From: Odontesthes bonariensis
Taxonomy: Eukaryota > Chordata > Actinopteri > Atheriniformes > Atherinopsidae
DNA: 64,000 nucleotides
Assembly: GCF_027942865.1 (NCBI RefSeq)
Contig: NC_134509.1
Coordinates: forward strand, 17,262,017-17,326,016
Direction: 5' to 3'
Shown: positions 46,401-58,462 of the stretch, one piece after another
How positions within the stretch are numbered: position 1 is the first letter of the stretch
How the letters are laid out: each line of letters starts with the position of its first letter
Made by a program: the position numbers and the translations under genes
Notes under the pieces: model-generated
What the model was told of the DNA's origin: nothing
What the model saw: only the letters and a program-made list of their open reading frames with translations
The model's database searches: none

Positions 46401-47177
46401 CATGATATAGTTGTAAGTAGGGCTGTAGCGATACACGATACGATACACGATATTCGGCCAACGATACGATTCGATACCCTTACATAATGTTCTGGGGGGA
46501 AAAAAGGGACAGTGTGATTTGACATGAATCATCGCTGATTGGACTGGTGGTCCAACCTTTGAACCGGAAGGACAACACAGCCAGACAAACAGAAACAAAC
46601 ATGTCACAAACGTGAGAGCTGTGCACTTTATATAACATTTTTATGAACTAATTTATCACTGTTTTGTATAATGTGACCCCCTGGCATTGTATTGTATTAC
46701 CTTAATGTTCTGTGTTTTCACTAATTGTAACGTCTGACTTTTCAATAAAGTTTGCTTTAAAAAAATAAATGAATAAATAAAATAAAAATCGATACTCGAG
46801 GCTGAAAAATCGATACTTTATCGGGAAACGAAATATCGATATATATCGCAGTATCGATGAAATTGCTCAGCCCTAGTTGTAAGCTATTTTTTTGTATGTC
46901 TGATTTGGTTTATATGATTTAACATTCCTAGGGTCGAGTACGATGCATACCGTACTGATTTGGAGGAGCTGAATCTGGGGCCACGTGATGGCAACACCAT
47001 GCCAAGGATCGAGCAATCGCAGCAGCAGTTTCAGATCTACCGAGAGAAGTACGAGAGGATGCGAAACGACTTGTCGGTGAAGCTGAAGTTCCTGGAGGAG
47101 AACAAGGTTGGCTAGCGGCTCGATCTGCTCTGCATATCACTGATAAAGTGTCAGCTTTTAATTAAATGTGTTATTCA

Positions 47178-47214
<37 letters not shown>

Positions 47215-47397
47215 CCTTCTTCTTTTTTTCGGCTCCCACAGGTGAAAGTGTTGCATAACCAGCTCATCTTGTTCCACAACGCCATCGCTGCGTACTATGC
47301 TGGAAACCAGGAGCAGCTGGAACAGACGCTCAAGCAGTTCCACATCAAGTTGAAAATGCCAGGTGGGGACAGTCCCTCTTGGCTGGAAGAGCACTAA
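40365..47397 (+). CDS. arfip1: Arfaptin-1, whole conserved gene, eight coding exons
   Basis: Exons: 40356-40457 (ATG at 40365), 41292-41400, 42004-42105, 43896-43987, 44353-44574, 45981-46138, 46932-47106, 47242-47397. All are GT-AG and the phases agree, giving 368 residues (human about 373). The start [19 protein letters not shown] matches ARFIP1. The N-terminal third is a variable Ser/Pro linker. Exon 4 carries the amphipathic helix region [19 protein letters not shown] with the LxRxxS protein kinase D site. Exons 5-8 form the arfaptin homology/BAR dimer ([57 protein letters not shown]). Known role: a curved trans-Golgi membrane protein that binds Arl1-GTP, Arf and Rac1 and affects secretory granule formation. 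ARFIP2 fits less well, for example at KVLHNQL and at the N-terminus. An upstream in-frame exon may lengthen it. Confidence 0.93.
41292..41400 (+). CDS. arfip1: arfip1 coding exon, linker
   Basis: Residues 32-68, [20 protein letters not shown] and onward; poorly conserved Ser-rich linker. The acceptor TTTTCAATAG and donor AAAG|GTGGGC are clear. Confidence 0.8.
42004..42105 (+). CDS. arfip1: arfip1 coding exon, Ser/Pro linker
   Basis: Residues 68-102, [20 protein letters not shown] then [13 protein letters not shown], corresponding to the SP-rich, SRLA-containing linker of ARFIP1. Confidence 0.82.
42106..43895 (+). other. arfip1 intron, nothing recognised
   Basis: No exon or clear mobile element seen. 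T-rich tracts lie at 42930-42940 and 43228-43258. Confidence 0.4.
43896..43987 (+). CDS. arfip1: arfip1 coding exon, amphipathic helix and PKD site
   Basis: Residues 102-132. [20 protein letters not shown] then WSINTYK. The motif LVRKWS is the protein kinase D site controlling Golgi binding in the family. Confidence 0.92.
44353..44574 (+). CDS. arfip1: arfip1 coding exon, BAR domain start
   Basis: Residues 133-206. [20 protein letters not shown] through [17 protein letters not shown]. The donor is CAT|GTGAGT. Confidence 0.94.
44686..44836 (+). repeat. Fragment of an unnamed interspersed repeat (arfip1 intron copy)
   Basis: The stretch ending in AAGAAGCGATTCAATTTTGG resembles 55640-55745 (GAAGGAACCGATTAAATTTTGG). 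In both, one frame reads ET.WR.G...KKE.I.FW. The phrase is familiar from fish repeats, but I cannot name the family. Confidence 0.35.
45981..46138 (+). CDS. arfip1: arfip1 coding exon, BAR domain middle
   Basis: Residues 207-259. [20 protein letters not shown] onward to [10 protein letters not shown]. The donor is AG|GTAACG. Confidence 0.94.
46410..46883. mobile_element. hAT-type MITE with 8-bp target duplication in an arfip1 intron
   Basis: The element (46418-46875, 458 bp) begins TAGGGCTG and ends CAGCCCTA, flanked by the direct repeat GTTGTAAG (46410-46417, 46876-46883). The subterminal parts are full of ATCGATA/CGATAC, typical of a widespread vertebrate non-autonomous hAT group. It carries an AATAAA in the gene's sense strand at 46744-46749. 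Confidence 0.88.
46932..47106 (+). CDS. arfip1: arfip1 coding exon, BAR domain
   Basis: Residues 259-317. [20 protein letters not shown] to [13 protein letters not shown]. It follows the intron that holds a hAT MITE. Confidence 0.94.
47242..47397 (+). CDS. arfip1: arfip1 last coding exon and stop
   Basis: Residues 318-368. [20 protein letters not shown] to [11 protein letters not shown], then TAA at 47395. Confidence 0.94.
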   Translation: MKVLHNQLILFHNAIAAYYAGNQEQLEQTLKQFHIKLKMPGGDSPSWLEEH

Positions 47398-49011
47398 ACA
47401 CTCCTTTTCGAGACATTGTCGGCTCAGTTTGACATGAAATGTCAGATGCTACAGAAACTACAGGAAGCTTCCTTCCCCTCTTTCATTGTACTGTCACTGC
47501 TTTTCAAACTATCAAAACTGTAAATCTTCTAACAAAAATCACAGAAAAAAAAAAGAGAACAGAACTTCCACATTCCTTTTGATCTTTCCTGTTGAATCCT
47601 TACAAATCATAAGAAATGCACTTTTCTACTGTTTGACAGATCTTTTGAATGGGAGGTGCTGCAGTAATAACATCTTGAAACTCTAAATGGCCTTTTGTAC
47701 TCCAGCGTATGAATGTTGCATCCCAGCACGGCAGACATGTTGGCTTTGTAAGGGCAGCTACGAGATCAAAACGACTGCCGTTTTATTCACAATCTTTACA
47801 TTACTCCCACCAGCTGACTCAGACTGGGATGAATGCTTTACTAAAGTCTAATCAGGAGCTTTTTACAATTTGTGCTCTTTCAGAATCATGCAAATGGTCA
47901 CTTTTACTATCAAACTCAGAATTAATTGGTAAGTTTGATAGTTTGGGGAATGCCCTTTTGTTAAGTGAGATGATCTTTACTATTTGCATTGCTCAGTATA
48001 AGGCAACAACTAGGACAACAGTGGTGAAGAGATAAACTTTTTTTTTTTTTGGGTGGGGGGGCACTAAACTCACTAATTCAAAACCAAAGCGTACTGTATC
48101 AGGTTGTGGTTTTACCGAGGGTAATGTGGCTTTGGGCAGAGTCGGGCCATCTTCTTCCCTCTGATTGCTGACTTTCTGCTGAGCTGCTGTAAACCGGCTT
48201 CTGGCTCAAACCTCATGTTGAGCAGATGGATACGAAAAAAGGGTTGTATATCCACTCCTAACGTTTGCAAAACCAAAGCGTTTCCCAAAAGTCTGAAACT
48301 CTGTTTTTAGCTTGTATGCATTCAGGGCAAACAACTGAATGGGTAAAGGTGTAGATTCGCTCTTCAATAGCACAGAAAATGAAGGACCAGCCTTTTGTGA
48401 CGATATGTGCCTTGTATTTGCTCCTCTTATCCCCACCGCACACTCCCACTACCTTTTTTCAGGGCCGACTCCTGATGGAAGAGACTGGACCAAACGATCA
48501 CCCACACACACACACACAACCAATCAAAAGTAGTACAATAGGAGGCTGTATAACTTAACATGCACCACAAAATGTTGGGAAAAAAAAGTCCACTCCATTA
48601 ACTTCATAAAGAAAAATTGGATTTGAACATTTGCTGTTCTCAAAGATATTTATCTGTATTGCACTTATGCACATTTATGCATTTGAGACTACAGAAACTT
48701 TGTAAGACCTGTATATGTACAGTGTGAACCAAATTCCATTTAACTTGACAAAGTCCGTTTTTTTTTTTTTTGTTTTTTGTTTTTTTTTGTGAAGATCAGC
48801 ATCCTTTCTTCGGCTGCTAACAGTTTACTCCATTTGGCTGTATTAAAGTGTATTTTTTCAAAGAGGAATTTCTATACGCTGGCATAAATAACCAGCTGTT
48901 ATTTCTTCAATATGTGGATTTGTTATTTTCATATGGCTTATATCTTATTATAGAAGTTTAAGAGTGTGAAACTTGGAAAACATTTGATTATTTCCTTGAA
49001 AAAGATGGCTG

Positions 49012-49083
<72 letters not shown>

Positions 49084-49240
49084 TACATATATAAATGATC
49101 AGTGCTGTGTTTTACTGAAGACATACAGATTGATGTCATAGTACTGCCATGTAATAGTGAATCTCTACCTTTTCTAAGAATGAAACATTAACAAATGTTG
49201 AGTTAAAAGGATTCTGAATGTTGTGTAACCTATTTGGAGA
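47398..49240 (+). other. arfip1: arfip1 3' UTR
   Basis: AT-rich DNA between the stop codon and the poly(A) signal, about 1.85 kb. It includes T tracts (about 48033-48048, 48758-48788), a short CA run near 48503 and a GT/AT microsatellite at 49019-49093. No other gene was seen. Confidence 0.6.
49019..49093. repeat. Compound GT/AT microsatellite
   Basis: About 12 GT units (49019-49043) run into about 15 or more AT units, ending in ACATAT steps. It lies in the arfip1 3' UTR. Confidence 0.93.
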
Positions 49241-49246
49241 AATAAA
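49241..49246 (+). terminator. arfip1 poly(A) signal
   Basis: AATAAA followed by a T/C-rich stretch (ACTTTCTCTTTCTG) and GTCTAGTTGTTTCTGTT, a plausible downstream element. Confidence 0.6.
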
Positions 49247-50389
49247 ACTTTCTCTTTCTGTAGCTGTGTCTAGTTGTTTCTGTTTTTAACAAAGGTTTAT
49301 GACAGCAGCCTGTATGAAATGTCTCTCGAAGGGCCAACAAAAAAAAAGAAATCAAGCGACTTAAAGCCAGTTTGGATTATTGGTACTTTAAACGGAGTCA
49401 GGATAATATCCCAGACTACTCGTGACATGCCTTTTGAGAACTTCCAATGTTGTTTTTTTAAGTAACTTGCCCCATCCTGTGTTTTGTCAACTTGCTCTTC
49501 TTCCAACAGATGACCCATTGTAGGCTGTTGACACATGGATTCAAACTGTTTGTAGCTGGCCAGGGGACTTCTCCTCTTTTATTGAGCGTGGAGCTATTGC
49601 ACTACAACTTGAAATGGTTTACTTAACCACAGGTGCTTTTAGGTTCCCCTTTAGCTTTTCACAAGCCCACCACACCCACAGCTACACATTTGACAGGATC
49701 TACTAAGCTGCTTAATCTCCAGGAAAGCTTTGACAATGCTGATTGTAGAATCAGTGGCATGTTTCATCTTGAAGTGTATTGTCGGATCAAATGCGGCCTG
49801 TCGGAGCACCAAACTGTCTGGAGCAAACGGTTCATCAAATGACAAAAGTGGATAAGTCTCAGTGGTGTTGATGTAAGTAGAATGAGTTGAAAGTCAAACT
49901 GTCGTGTAATTTTGACCTCAACTAAGTGTTTTATCTGATTATAATGTGTCTAAACTTAAATTTATTGCAACCTTTTTTCTTTTTTTTTTAAGCAAAGATC
50001 AGCTAATCGGGCTGATTGGTCCATCCGTGTTTTAATTTTTCACTTGCAGTAAAGAGAGTGAAACCAAAGGGCAAAAGAATAAAACTGTTGGATATTCATT
50101 AATAAAAGATCATTAAGGAGCTTTCAAATGCATTTTGGGATGTCTGCACGGTCTGAATCCAGTAGGCTCCCTGTTAAATTTTGTTGTGTAAGTACAAATA
50201 TTCCTTCCTTCATTCATATTTTGAATGCATATATCAGCAACAAGCTTCACAAAAGTCTCAACAGCAGCAGGTTTGCATCGCATCTTCTTTTTAACAAAAC
50301 TCTGTAAGAGTCAAAGGGAGAGAGAGAAAAAAAAAAAGGACAATTTATTTATTTTTTTTTTTTTTAATAGCTTTGAGACTCACTACTTA

Positions 50390-51560
50390 CTATAGAGCAG
50401 TGTTTCTCAAAGTGTGGGGCGCGCCCCACTAGTGGAACGGAGACATGGCAAGTGGGGCGCGACAAACGGGAGGAAATTTTCAATTTTATGCCTTATCTTA
50501 AATGCTTTTGTTTATTGACAATAAAGATAATTCACTAAACAAAACACCCACACACAAATAAAGTAATAATGAATAGCTAAAATTATGAGAGAGCATTGGG
50601 AGACCGGGAGAAAAATGTAACCTGGAACTAAAGTCCAAAAACAATGATTGACGTCGAGTTGTTAATTGCGGCGGGACAGCAAGGTAGCAGATAGCGTAAC
50701 TGTGAGCAACATGGATAAATTTGTGACTCGGACCACAAAAGAGCCAGTACCATCACAAACACACAAGACACAGGGGCCAAGTCAACCAAAAACCCAACCG
50801 AAAAGAAAATGTGATGAAAGCTATCTTGGTCTAGGATTCACGGTTGCAGTGGTCGGTGCAGAGGAGAGACCGGTGTGTGTTGTGTGTCTGAAGCCGTTAG
50901 CAGACAGCATGGGGCCGAACAAATTAAGGAGACACCTGGAGATAACACACCCCTGTCATGTTAACAAGCCACTGAATTGCTTTAAAAGAATATCGACAGC
51001 AGGAGCAACGCATGGTAAAGGCTGCGTCGGTTAACAGTTGAGCACAAACGGCCTCATACAAAGTTACATACAGAATCCTGCAATACAAATCATATGCTTT
51101 TCAGCTGTGGCATCTCTGAAAACAAAATACAGATCTCAGCTCAACATTGAGCATGACTTGAGAGGGGCAGTTTAAAGCCTGCAACCATGTTTTAAGAAGT
51201 TGTGCAGTGCAAAACAGGCTCATTGCAGCCACTAATGCAGGGATACATTTTAGTTGTTTTTGTTTTTTGCACAGATTGCAAATGAAACACTGTTTCACTG
51301 ACTACTGTAGTTTCACTGTAGTCTTTTTGTTTTTGATTCAAGTGATGATGGCACAACTGCACTTTATTTTCTCTTTTTGAACTTTGTGTTATTTGATGTT
51401 ATTGTTATATAAAATATGACGTTAATTGGTGTTAGTTCAATAAAGTTCAAATGTAATTTGTCAATATTTTTGTTGGGAGACAGGGGCAGGTGGGGCTTGG
51501 AAATCCCCACTTGTTCAAAGTGGGGAATGACCAAAAAGTTTGAGAACCACTGCTATAGAG
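50390..51560 (+). mobile_element. hAT element, ZBED type, 8-bp target duplication
   Basis: The element (50398-51552, 1155 bp) begins CAGTGTTTCTCAAA and ends TTTGAGAACCACTG. It is flanked by the direct repeat CTATAGAG (50390-50397 and 51553-51560). It keeps a BED-finger N-terminus but has lost the catalytic hAT region, so it is non-autonomous. Confidence 0.9.
50666..51034 (+). pseudogene. BED zinc finger remnant of a hAT transposase (ZBED-like)
   Basis: The likely start is MDKFVTRTTKEPVPSQTHK (ATG at 50711). The frame contains RPVCVVCLKPLADSMGPNKL and RRHLEITHP, a CxxC...HxxxxH BED finger of the ZBED5-like group of hAT proteins. It ends at a stop soon after, without the DDE/dimerisation region (full proteins are about 600 residues or more). 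Confidence 0.75.
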
Positions 51561-51564
51561 CTAT

Positions 51565-51800
51565 GCTGTTCCAATAAATTCAGGATGTGGTTTTGTATTG
51601 TCTTGCTGAATTAAGCAAGACCTTCCCTGAAAAAGATGAACATTTGCAGCATCTGTTGCTCATCTTTAATAGGCCCTTTACACATGTGCAAGTTACCTAT
51701 GCTGTGTACACTAATGCATCCCCGGACCATAATGGACGAGGCTTTTGTTCCGTCTGCTGTGGCATTCTGGACGGTTGCTCTCTTATTTTGCCTGGAGGAT
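51565..51800. repeat. Probable fragment of an interspersed DNA transposon
   Basis: The phrase TTCAGGATGTGG...GTCTTGCTGAATTAAGCAAG followed by CTTCCCTGAAAAAGATGAAC and later ACACATGTGCAAGTTACC closely resembles a repeat I remember from many fish genomes. No termini were found and no family is assigned. Confidence 0.4.
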
Positions 51801-54800
51801 GCGGCATCCATGATTTCCGAAATGTTTTTGGAATTTGCCTTAGTAAAAAAAATAAAAAGGTAATTTTTCTACTTTTTTTTAACGTTTTTTTTTTGTTTTT
51901 AATTTTCGGTTTGGGTTTTTAACCAGAATTTATGGACGCAGTGACAAACTATGCCCTCTAACAGTGGCTTTACTAAGTGCTCCTGAGTCCGTACTCAGCC
52001 TCGTGAACGCGCCTGCTCCACCTGGCCCAATCACGTACGAGGAAGCTCACAACACCGCCACCTTCCCCAGCTGCTGGTGTTGTCTGTCGGCACTGCCTGT
52101 GCTGCGGCTCGGTCAGGACGCCTGCAGCTCACCTGAGCGCCTCATAACCCGAAACGACATTCATTTCTCCAGTGAAAAGTATCTCATACTAACTTAGTAT
52201 AACATACTAACCCAGTCGGAGCGGAATACGTGTCCCGGCGAGCCTTCTCATCCATCGGGTAAGTGAGGCAGGACAGTACCGCCACATCATGCTGTTGATG
52301 TGCAATATGTAACTCTTCCATGAGAAGTCACCTTCCTGTGACAACACAGCTGAGGATAGGAGGGAGCATTAAATCACCCTACATTTTTTTTTTAAATTAT
52401 TATTCTGCTTTGACCGCTGCGGTGACAGCAGGATGTGTCCTGCAATGCAGTCCGGGTCCAAAATGACATCATAATGGAGACTTATTGTAGTTTCAGCCCT
52501 TAATCTGTTGCTCCACTGTTTACTTGCAACGTAAATATCATGGAAGCATTGGCTTCATGTCAGCATTCTCTGTGGTACGATGCTCTGACAAATACAGATA
52601 TTGGTCTGTGTATTAGTACACAGGTCTTTGTACAGTAAGATGTGAAATAGATTTGAATTTTAACAGACTGACTTTACTGCAGTTGGATCAGTTCTGATCT
52701 TTTAGGTCAGATTTAATGTGGCTTTTATATCAATGTCAACAGAAGACAGCTCTTCTTTGTAACATACACATCATCATTCCTCGTTTTCCATCTGTTTCAA
52801 TATGATTAGATCTTTTTTTCAATATATGCCGCTGTATATTATTGAAATAAAAAAACAATTGTCTCTTTATTAGGAAATTTAACTTTGACAAGACATTAGA
52901 TGATGTTTTTGGGGTTTTTTTTTGCTTTTCCAAACCCCTATTTTTTACTTAAGAGCATAACTTAAGTTCTCCATCTAAACTGCAGCCTTTTTTTTCTTAT
53001 TACCATCATGATTTAAGATGTCCAGTGATCGGCTCAGACTATTGCATTTTACAGCTTTTGAAACTTTGTGTGGATATGTATTACAGTGCTGTTGTCATAG
53101 AGACAGAGCTTAGGTCTCTTATGGTTCAACATGTTTGGCTTTTGTAACTGTGCCCCTGCTGGTTTTGTCTTGCACCTCAGACCACAGCTCCCCTGGCTTT
53201 TGTACAGTTTTATCCATGCCAAGATGATTTAGGGAGCAATCTATTCAAGTGTTGGGAACAATACCCCCCATGTAAAACAGAGAAAGAGTCTCTTCCCGGG
53301 TCATGTCATGGGGGAGTGCGCCGTCAGCCCCCTGGTTGCTGTGGAGGCCGAGGGTAACATGGAAAACTCAATTCTTTGACGTCATCCCGAGGAGGAAGAT
53401 ATTGGGGGGCCAGATTTATTTGTGTGGGAGCAGGGAGGGGCTGAATAGTTGCTGGCAGCTCGGGTCAACTCGAGTGCACTTTATTGCCTGAAAATGTGAC
53501 CTTTTCTTATAATTCAGGTTTAGTCTGCAGTGAAAAAGGGTTAGGAATAAGAGAGATTAATCAAACCTCCCCCTACCCTCTATCACCCAAATCTCCTGGT
53601 GGTTTGACAACGAAGAAAGTAAACTAAAGTAACTTAAAACTGACACACCTTATACACGGTTCCTTTCACAAATGAGGTCTAGATAAATAATGCTCCGCGG
53701 GTTTATGTGTGTTCCTGACAAGTCTGAGACTGTAATGTTAGCTGTGAGTGCCTGTAGGTAGGGTTTTACACATGTTAAAGTATATTTTAATAAGTCTCTG
53801 CCCTTGGGCAAACACTTTTCCCCAATGCCATACAAACATGTTTACTTTCTCTCCACGTTACCCTGCGGCCGTCTCTATGGTGACCTGAACAGATGCTTTA
53901 TCTGTCACCTTTGTGTATCGCTGCAACCCGTGTCTCATTCAGGATGTGTTGCCTTCAGCCACTTGTTACACCCGGTTTTCGCCGCTCTGTTTTCGTTGCC
54001 GTGCTCAGAGTTCTGCGGTTAATCTGCAGGCGTCTGTGGCGGACTCGGCTTTAAAGCTGCACAAGGCCGTGAAGCCAAGAGGTGGATTTGCCTAAAGCTG
54101 ATCTTGGCACCGGGCTCGGATTGCTGAAGCAACAATTGGAAGCCTGAGCCAGAGGTGATGCAGACGCAGCGGTCTGCTGAGGGCCAGACACTGATCACCT
54201 GTTAACAATGGAACAAACAGGAGAAACATTCAAAGCTCTGGTTTTTGATCTGTAGCCTCACAGACAAGGCATTCTTCTTGTCATTACCGTGCCCGAGTGG
54301 ATTTTGTTTCGCACGGTTTACTTTTTCTCCCCTTGTATAATTTATCAGGAGATTCATGGCGTATTTTAGTGAAACGTGTGCCGTGGTTCTGGAAAACACC
54401 CTCTCAGGTGTATTGAACACAGCTTTATCATGAAGTGAGATTAGAGTTTTCCAGTACAGAGTGCGATATTATTCTCGTTTAAGGTGTGATGAAACATTTT
54501 GATATTTAACCTACTCTCACTGATGGATAAGGAGGAGAGTGGAAACACCTGGCTGTCAATATAATGCTGACGAACTGGCCAGATGTTTTTTGGGTCTCAT
54601 CATCTAATGCTACAACACGTGCTTTGCAGTTTTGTAATTCTATGTTTGTTTCGTGTGAAAGTTGCCTGAGAATGGCTGTGAAAGTCCATCACATTTTCAG
54701 ATCACATTCTTAAGACGACTGTTATTCGTCCTCAATCCAAAACTCAAACGCATTACGAAGATTTCTACAGAGATAATATCACAAGCGCAGCAGCCACAGC

Positions 54801-55639
54801 TGACTCTTCAGAAAGTGGGACGTGTGGAAATGTCCGATAAATAGGTAAAGTGATCCATCAGTCAAATCATTTAACTGAAACATTTATTTCAAAACATTTC
54901 GACTGCATCCTCGAGGGCAATGTAGTTTCAGAATTTTCTCATAACTACATGAAACTTCATTGAAAAAAACACCTTTTTTTTCTGGCTGTGGAGACTGAAA
55001 ACAACTGCCAATCTTATGTTTAAGGGACATATACTTTTGCGTATAGATTTTACTGTGTTCTTCTTATATTTAACGTCTTTGCCAATTGAAACACTAGATT
55101 GTGGGCTGATTGGTGGTTCCAAAATGTCCCTCTCTGAGTTGTTTCTGTTTAGGGCTGTCACAACTAACAAGTGACGTCATCGCAGTTTTTTTTAGATAAT
55201 CATAGTCGTCATAATCATCTTCGTTCACCTGTTTGATAACGGCTGCGTGATACTGACACCAATGTCATGTCAGAAAAGCAAAGAGGTATGTTTACATGTA
55301 AATATTTTTTATTTATGTTCCTGTGTATATTTCCAACGCATTTCATTTTTTAGAAATAGATGAACAGAGACTATTAAATCCCCAATCGGATGGATTCTTT
55401 GATGAAAAAAAAGAATCATCTAAAAACATATCATATTCTTTACAGCTTTGTCTTGTAAGAAGCACGTGATATTCACTCCATTTAGTGTTCATGTGCTTCA
55501 TTTTACCAAACGTTGTAGAGCAGAAAGGAAGGATTAAATGCGCTTTACATTGGTCCAAAAAGAACGTGGTAGATGCGCGTTTCCTCTACTTCTGGCAGCA
55601 ACTCTCAAGTTGCAGTTTCATCACCATTTTTTTTTTTTT

Positions 55640-55760
55640 TCGTCAGCAAGCTCGTGCAAAAGACTACCAAGCTGAGTGTCGTGAAACACAGTGGCGAGGT
55701 GGATCAAAGGAAAAGAAGGAACCGATTAAATTTTGGTGCAAATCCGAACCACTTTCTTTA
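55640..55760 (+). repeat. Second copy of the unnamed interspersed repeat
   Basis: Related to 44686-44836 by GAAAAGAAGGAACCGATTAA and TTTTGGTG, and ends in a run of A's (55760-55776), suggesting a retroposed 3' end. Family unknown. Confidence 0.35.
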
Positions 55761-58436
55761 AAAAAAAAAAAAAAAAAGAAAGAATTTAATTAAACATAGC
55801 ACATTAACCTCGGCAGCGGGCTGCGCTCCCCACTTGCAGTTCATGTATAGAACATACAGCAGCACTGAATTATCTGCTGCTAACCCGCAACATTTTAATG
55901 GGTGAGGACGGTGCTCAACACATTTTTCTGCTGGGTCAGTTATTAAGAGGATTAGCATAGATTCCTTGTTTGCCTTAGAGTTACATAGGTTTTACAGTTG
56001 GTTACATGATGAGGCCAATCCCAAGTTGAGTTGCAGGTCAGCTGACAGGCTGCAGGTGGGGTGGTCATTCATATAAGTCTTAGCTGAACTTGTCTGAAGC
56101 CTGCTTAAACAGTAATTGACAGAGCTGGCTCGCGTGCTCTGCAAACTGACAGCTTTAATCTTCAAAATCTGGAAACTTCGTTTCAGACGCAGGCTGTTAT
56201 TAGCAGATTTGCGCTAAGCTTCAGGGGATATGTTGTGCTGGTGGCTGCTATTCTGTATCTACACGTAGTCTTTATAATATCCGTCATTCTCTTACCGTGC
56301 AGGTGTTGGGGATGCCCCGTGGGGCACAGTGAAGGCAGGACAGATAGAAGTTGTACAGTCTGGCCTTAGATTTATGAGCAGATGCATCTCCGCTCTTCTT
56401 CAGTTTGGAAAGAACTCACTTGGCCCTTTGATTTGGAGCTGACATACGCTATAATGGGATTTTTAAAAGTGTTATCAATCCTCGCGTTTTGTCCACCTCA
56501 AGCTTTTAATTGCAGTGTGCTACTTTCATCAAAAAATAATGCTGCACTTGGATAGGCTTCTTATATAAAATGCCTGGTTAGACAGAACTTCTGCCTCAGC
56601 AGTCTGGAGGCTACGGCTGTTTCTCTGTGCGACAGACAATGAAAAGTGTTTTAATACGCTGGGGGTTTGATCTCCATGATAACCTTTTTTTTTTTGAGAG
56701 CGAGAGATACATGTTAACGATTACTTTTATTAACTGTAGTTGGTGGCAAAGTAAATAAAGCAAAGTTGATGAACACTCTCACAGCTTTTCCGAATGTAGA
56801 GCTGTACAAATGAAAGGTTTAAGCCGACTTACAGGTAAGAAACAACTTGGTCTGGTTGTACATGTAAATCAAAGTGTTGAACAGATATCTTCAAGTCAAG
56901 AGTCAACTCGCTGACAATTACACTCTTTGCCTGTGGTGCTATTATTAGTCCATTAACACCTAATGCAACATGTGAGTGCAGCTGCATGTGTAGAGGGCAC
57001 CTCGGAGCTTAATGAGTCAAAATGCATTTTGATACTTTTTTTTTTTTTTTTTTTTACTGTTCCTTTAATGACGCTCTATGGGATATCTAATCAATAAAAG
57101 AAAATCAGCAAGTTTTGCTTGAATAAATGGTACAATATTCTAAAATCAGCTTTAAAATAGTTTTAGCTTATACTATACATATTGTTGGAGCTAAAATATT
57201 ATTTGGTGGAACTGTCCTTTCTCAGTCACTCGATGTTGGCATGCAGCTCATTGTTGTGACATGTAAAGCAGGAACTGTGGAGCAGCAAAACACAATGTCA
57301 CAGTACTCTGACATGGTCATTATACAGAAATTTAGGTGCCCCAAATATCCACTAGGTGTTTTGTACTTTTCTGGCCGTACTACATAACCCTGAAACCCTC
57401 ACTGCTGTTTGCCGGTTCAGCTCCTCTATCCTGCTGGTTACCTATAGGCCCTTTATAAAGATGGCAAACTGAATACTTGTTGTTTAATATCCACAGACAC
57501 TGAAAAAGGTAGCATTGAGGATGACAGCAAAGTGAAATATGACCCTTAAATCCTCTAGTATTTCTGTGTTAGTCTGCTCTGTTAAGCGCTAGTTTGCTCC
57601 ATAGAACCAGGTGGGGAATCCTCTTTAGAAATGATTTGAGAAAGGAAGGCACGTTCAATGAAAGACTCAACAAGTGCGTGGATTAAGTTTCCAAATTAAC
57701 CAAAGGAACTGCGCAGAAGCAGTCAGTAAATAGGAGCTGCTATTGTTTGCGGTCAACATGTCTAGGAACCATCAAAAAACCAAGTTGGAATGCAGATTTG
57801 TCAGAACTTTTGTTTTTCTGCCGCAATAATAAAGATTGAAGCCTGATTTTTTTTTTTTATTGTGATTTCATAAGATTCCTGCTGCTTCATGAGAAAATCT
57901 TCAAATCTTCTTAATATGAATTTGATATCGTGCGATTGCAGTCTGTTAATGGTGATATTTATTAATTGTGATCTGCAAAACTGAAAAAAGTTTTAGGCAG
58001 CTGAAGCAGAGCAGAACTTCAGCTGTGTTTCAGTCACTTTAAGCTGACTTTAAAAGGTGACCTTATTTTTCATATTTCCTGTTTCTTAGAGTGAATAAAG
58101 TCGCACCACTAGAGTTCCAGCATGTAAAATGAGAACAGAGGAATGCATCTCCTTGCTCACGTTCAACCAATGCGAGGGGATTGTGTGCAGACAAAAAACA
58201 AATGGATTTGTAACAACTAACGTGAAAAAATTAAACACTGATTAACAGTTATCTTGCAGTTGAGGAGAAATGTGCTCTGCACACTGAGCTGAAGTTAACG
58301 GGGTCAGTGTTGGTATTTATGAAAAAGAATCTGTTTCTGTTTACCTGCTTTGTTTTACCCAGTGTCTTCGTCTTGAGGACTGACAGGGACTTGTGATGCT
58401 TGCTGGATGTCGGACATGGGTCTCAGCTGCTGTGGT

Positions 58437-58462
58437 TGTGTGTGTGTGTGTGTGTGTGTGTG
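58437..58462. repeat. GT microsatellite
   Basis: About 13 GT units followed by a G run (58462-58469). Confidence 0.9.

Noticed and set aside
51587-51922. 111-codon plus-strand frame
   Set aside because: Lies over a probable transposon fragment; translation is not a known protein.
55150-55180. Start of a possible hAT MITE (TAGGGCTGTCACAAC)
   Set aside because: No matching inverted end or target duplication could be found nearby.
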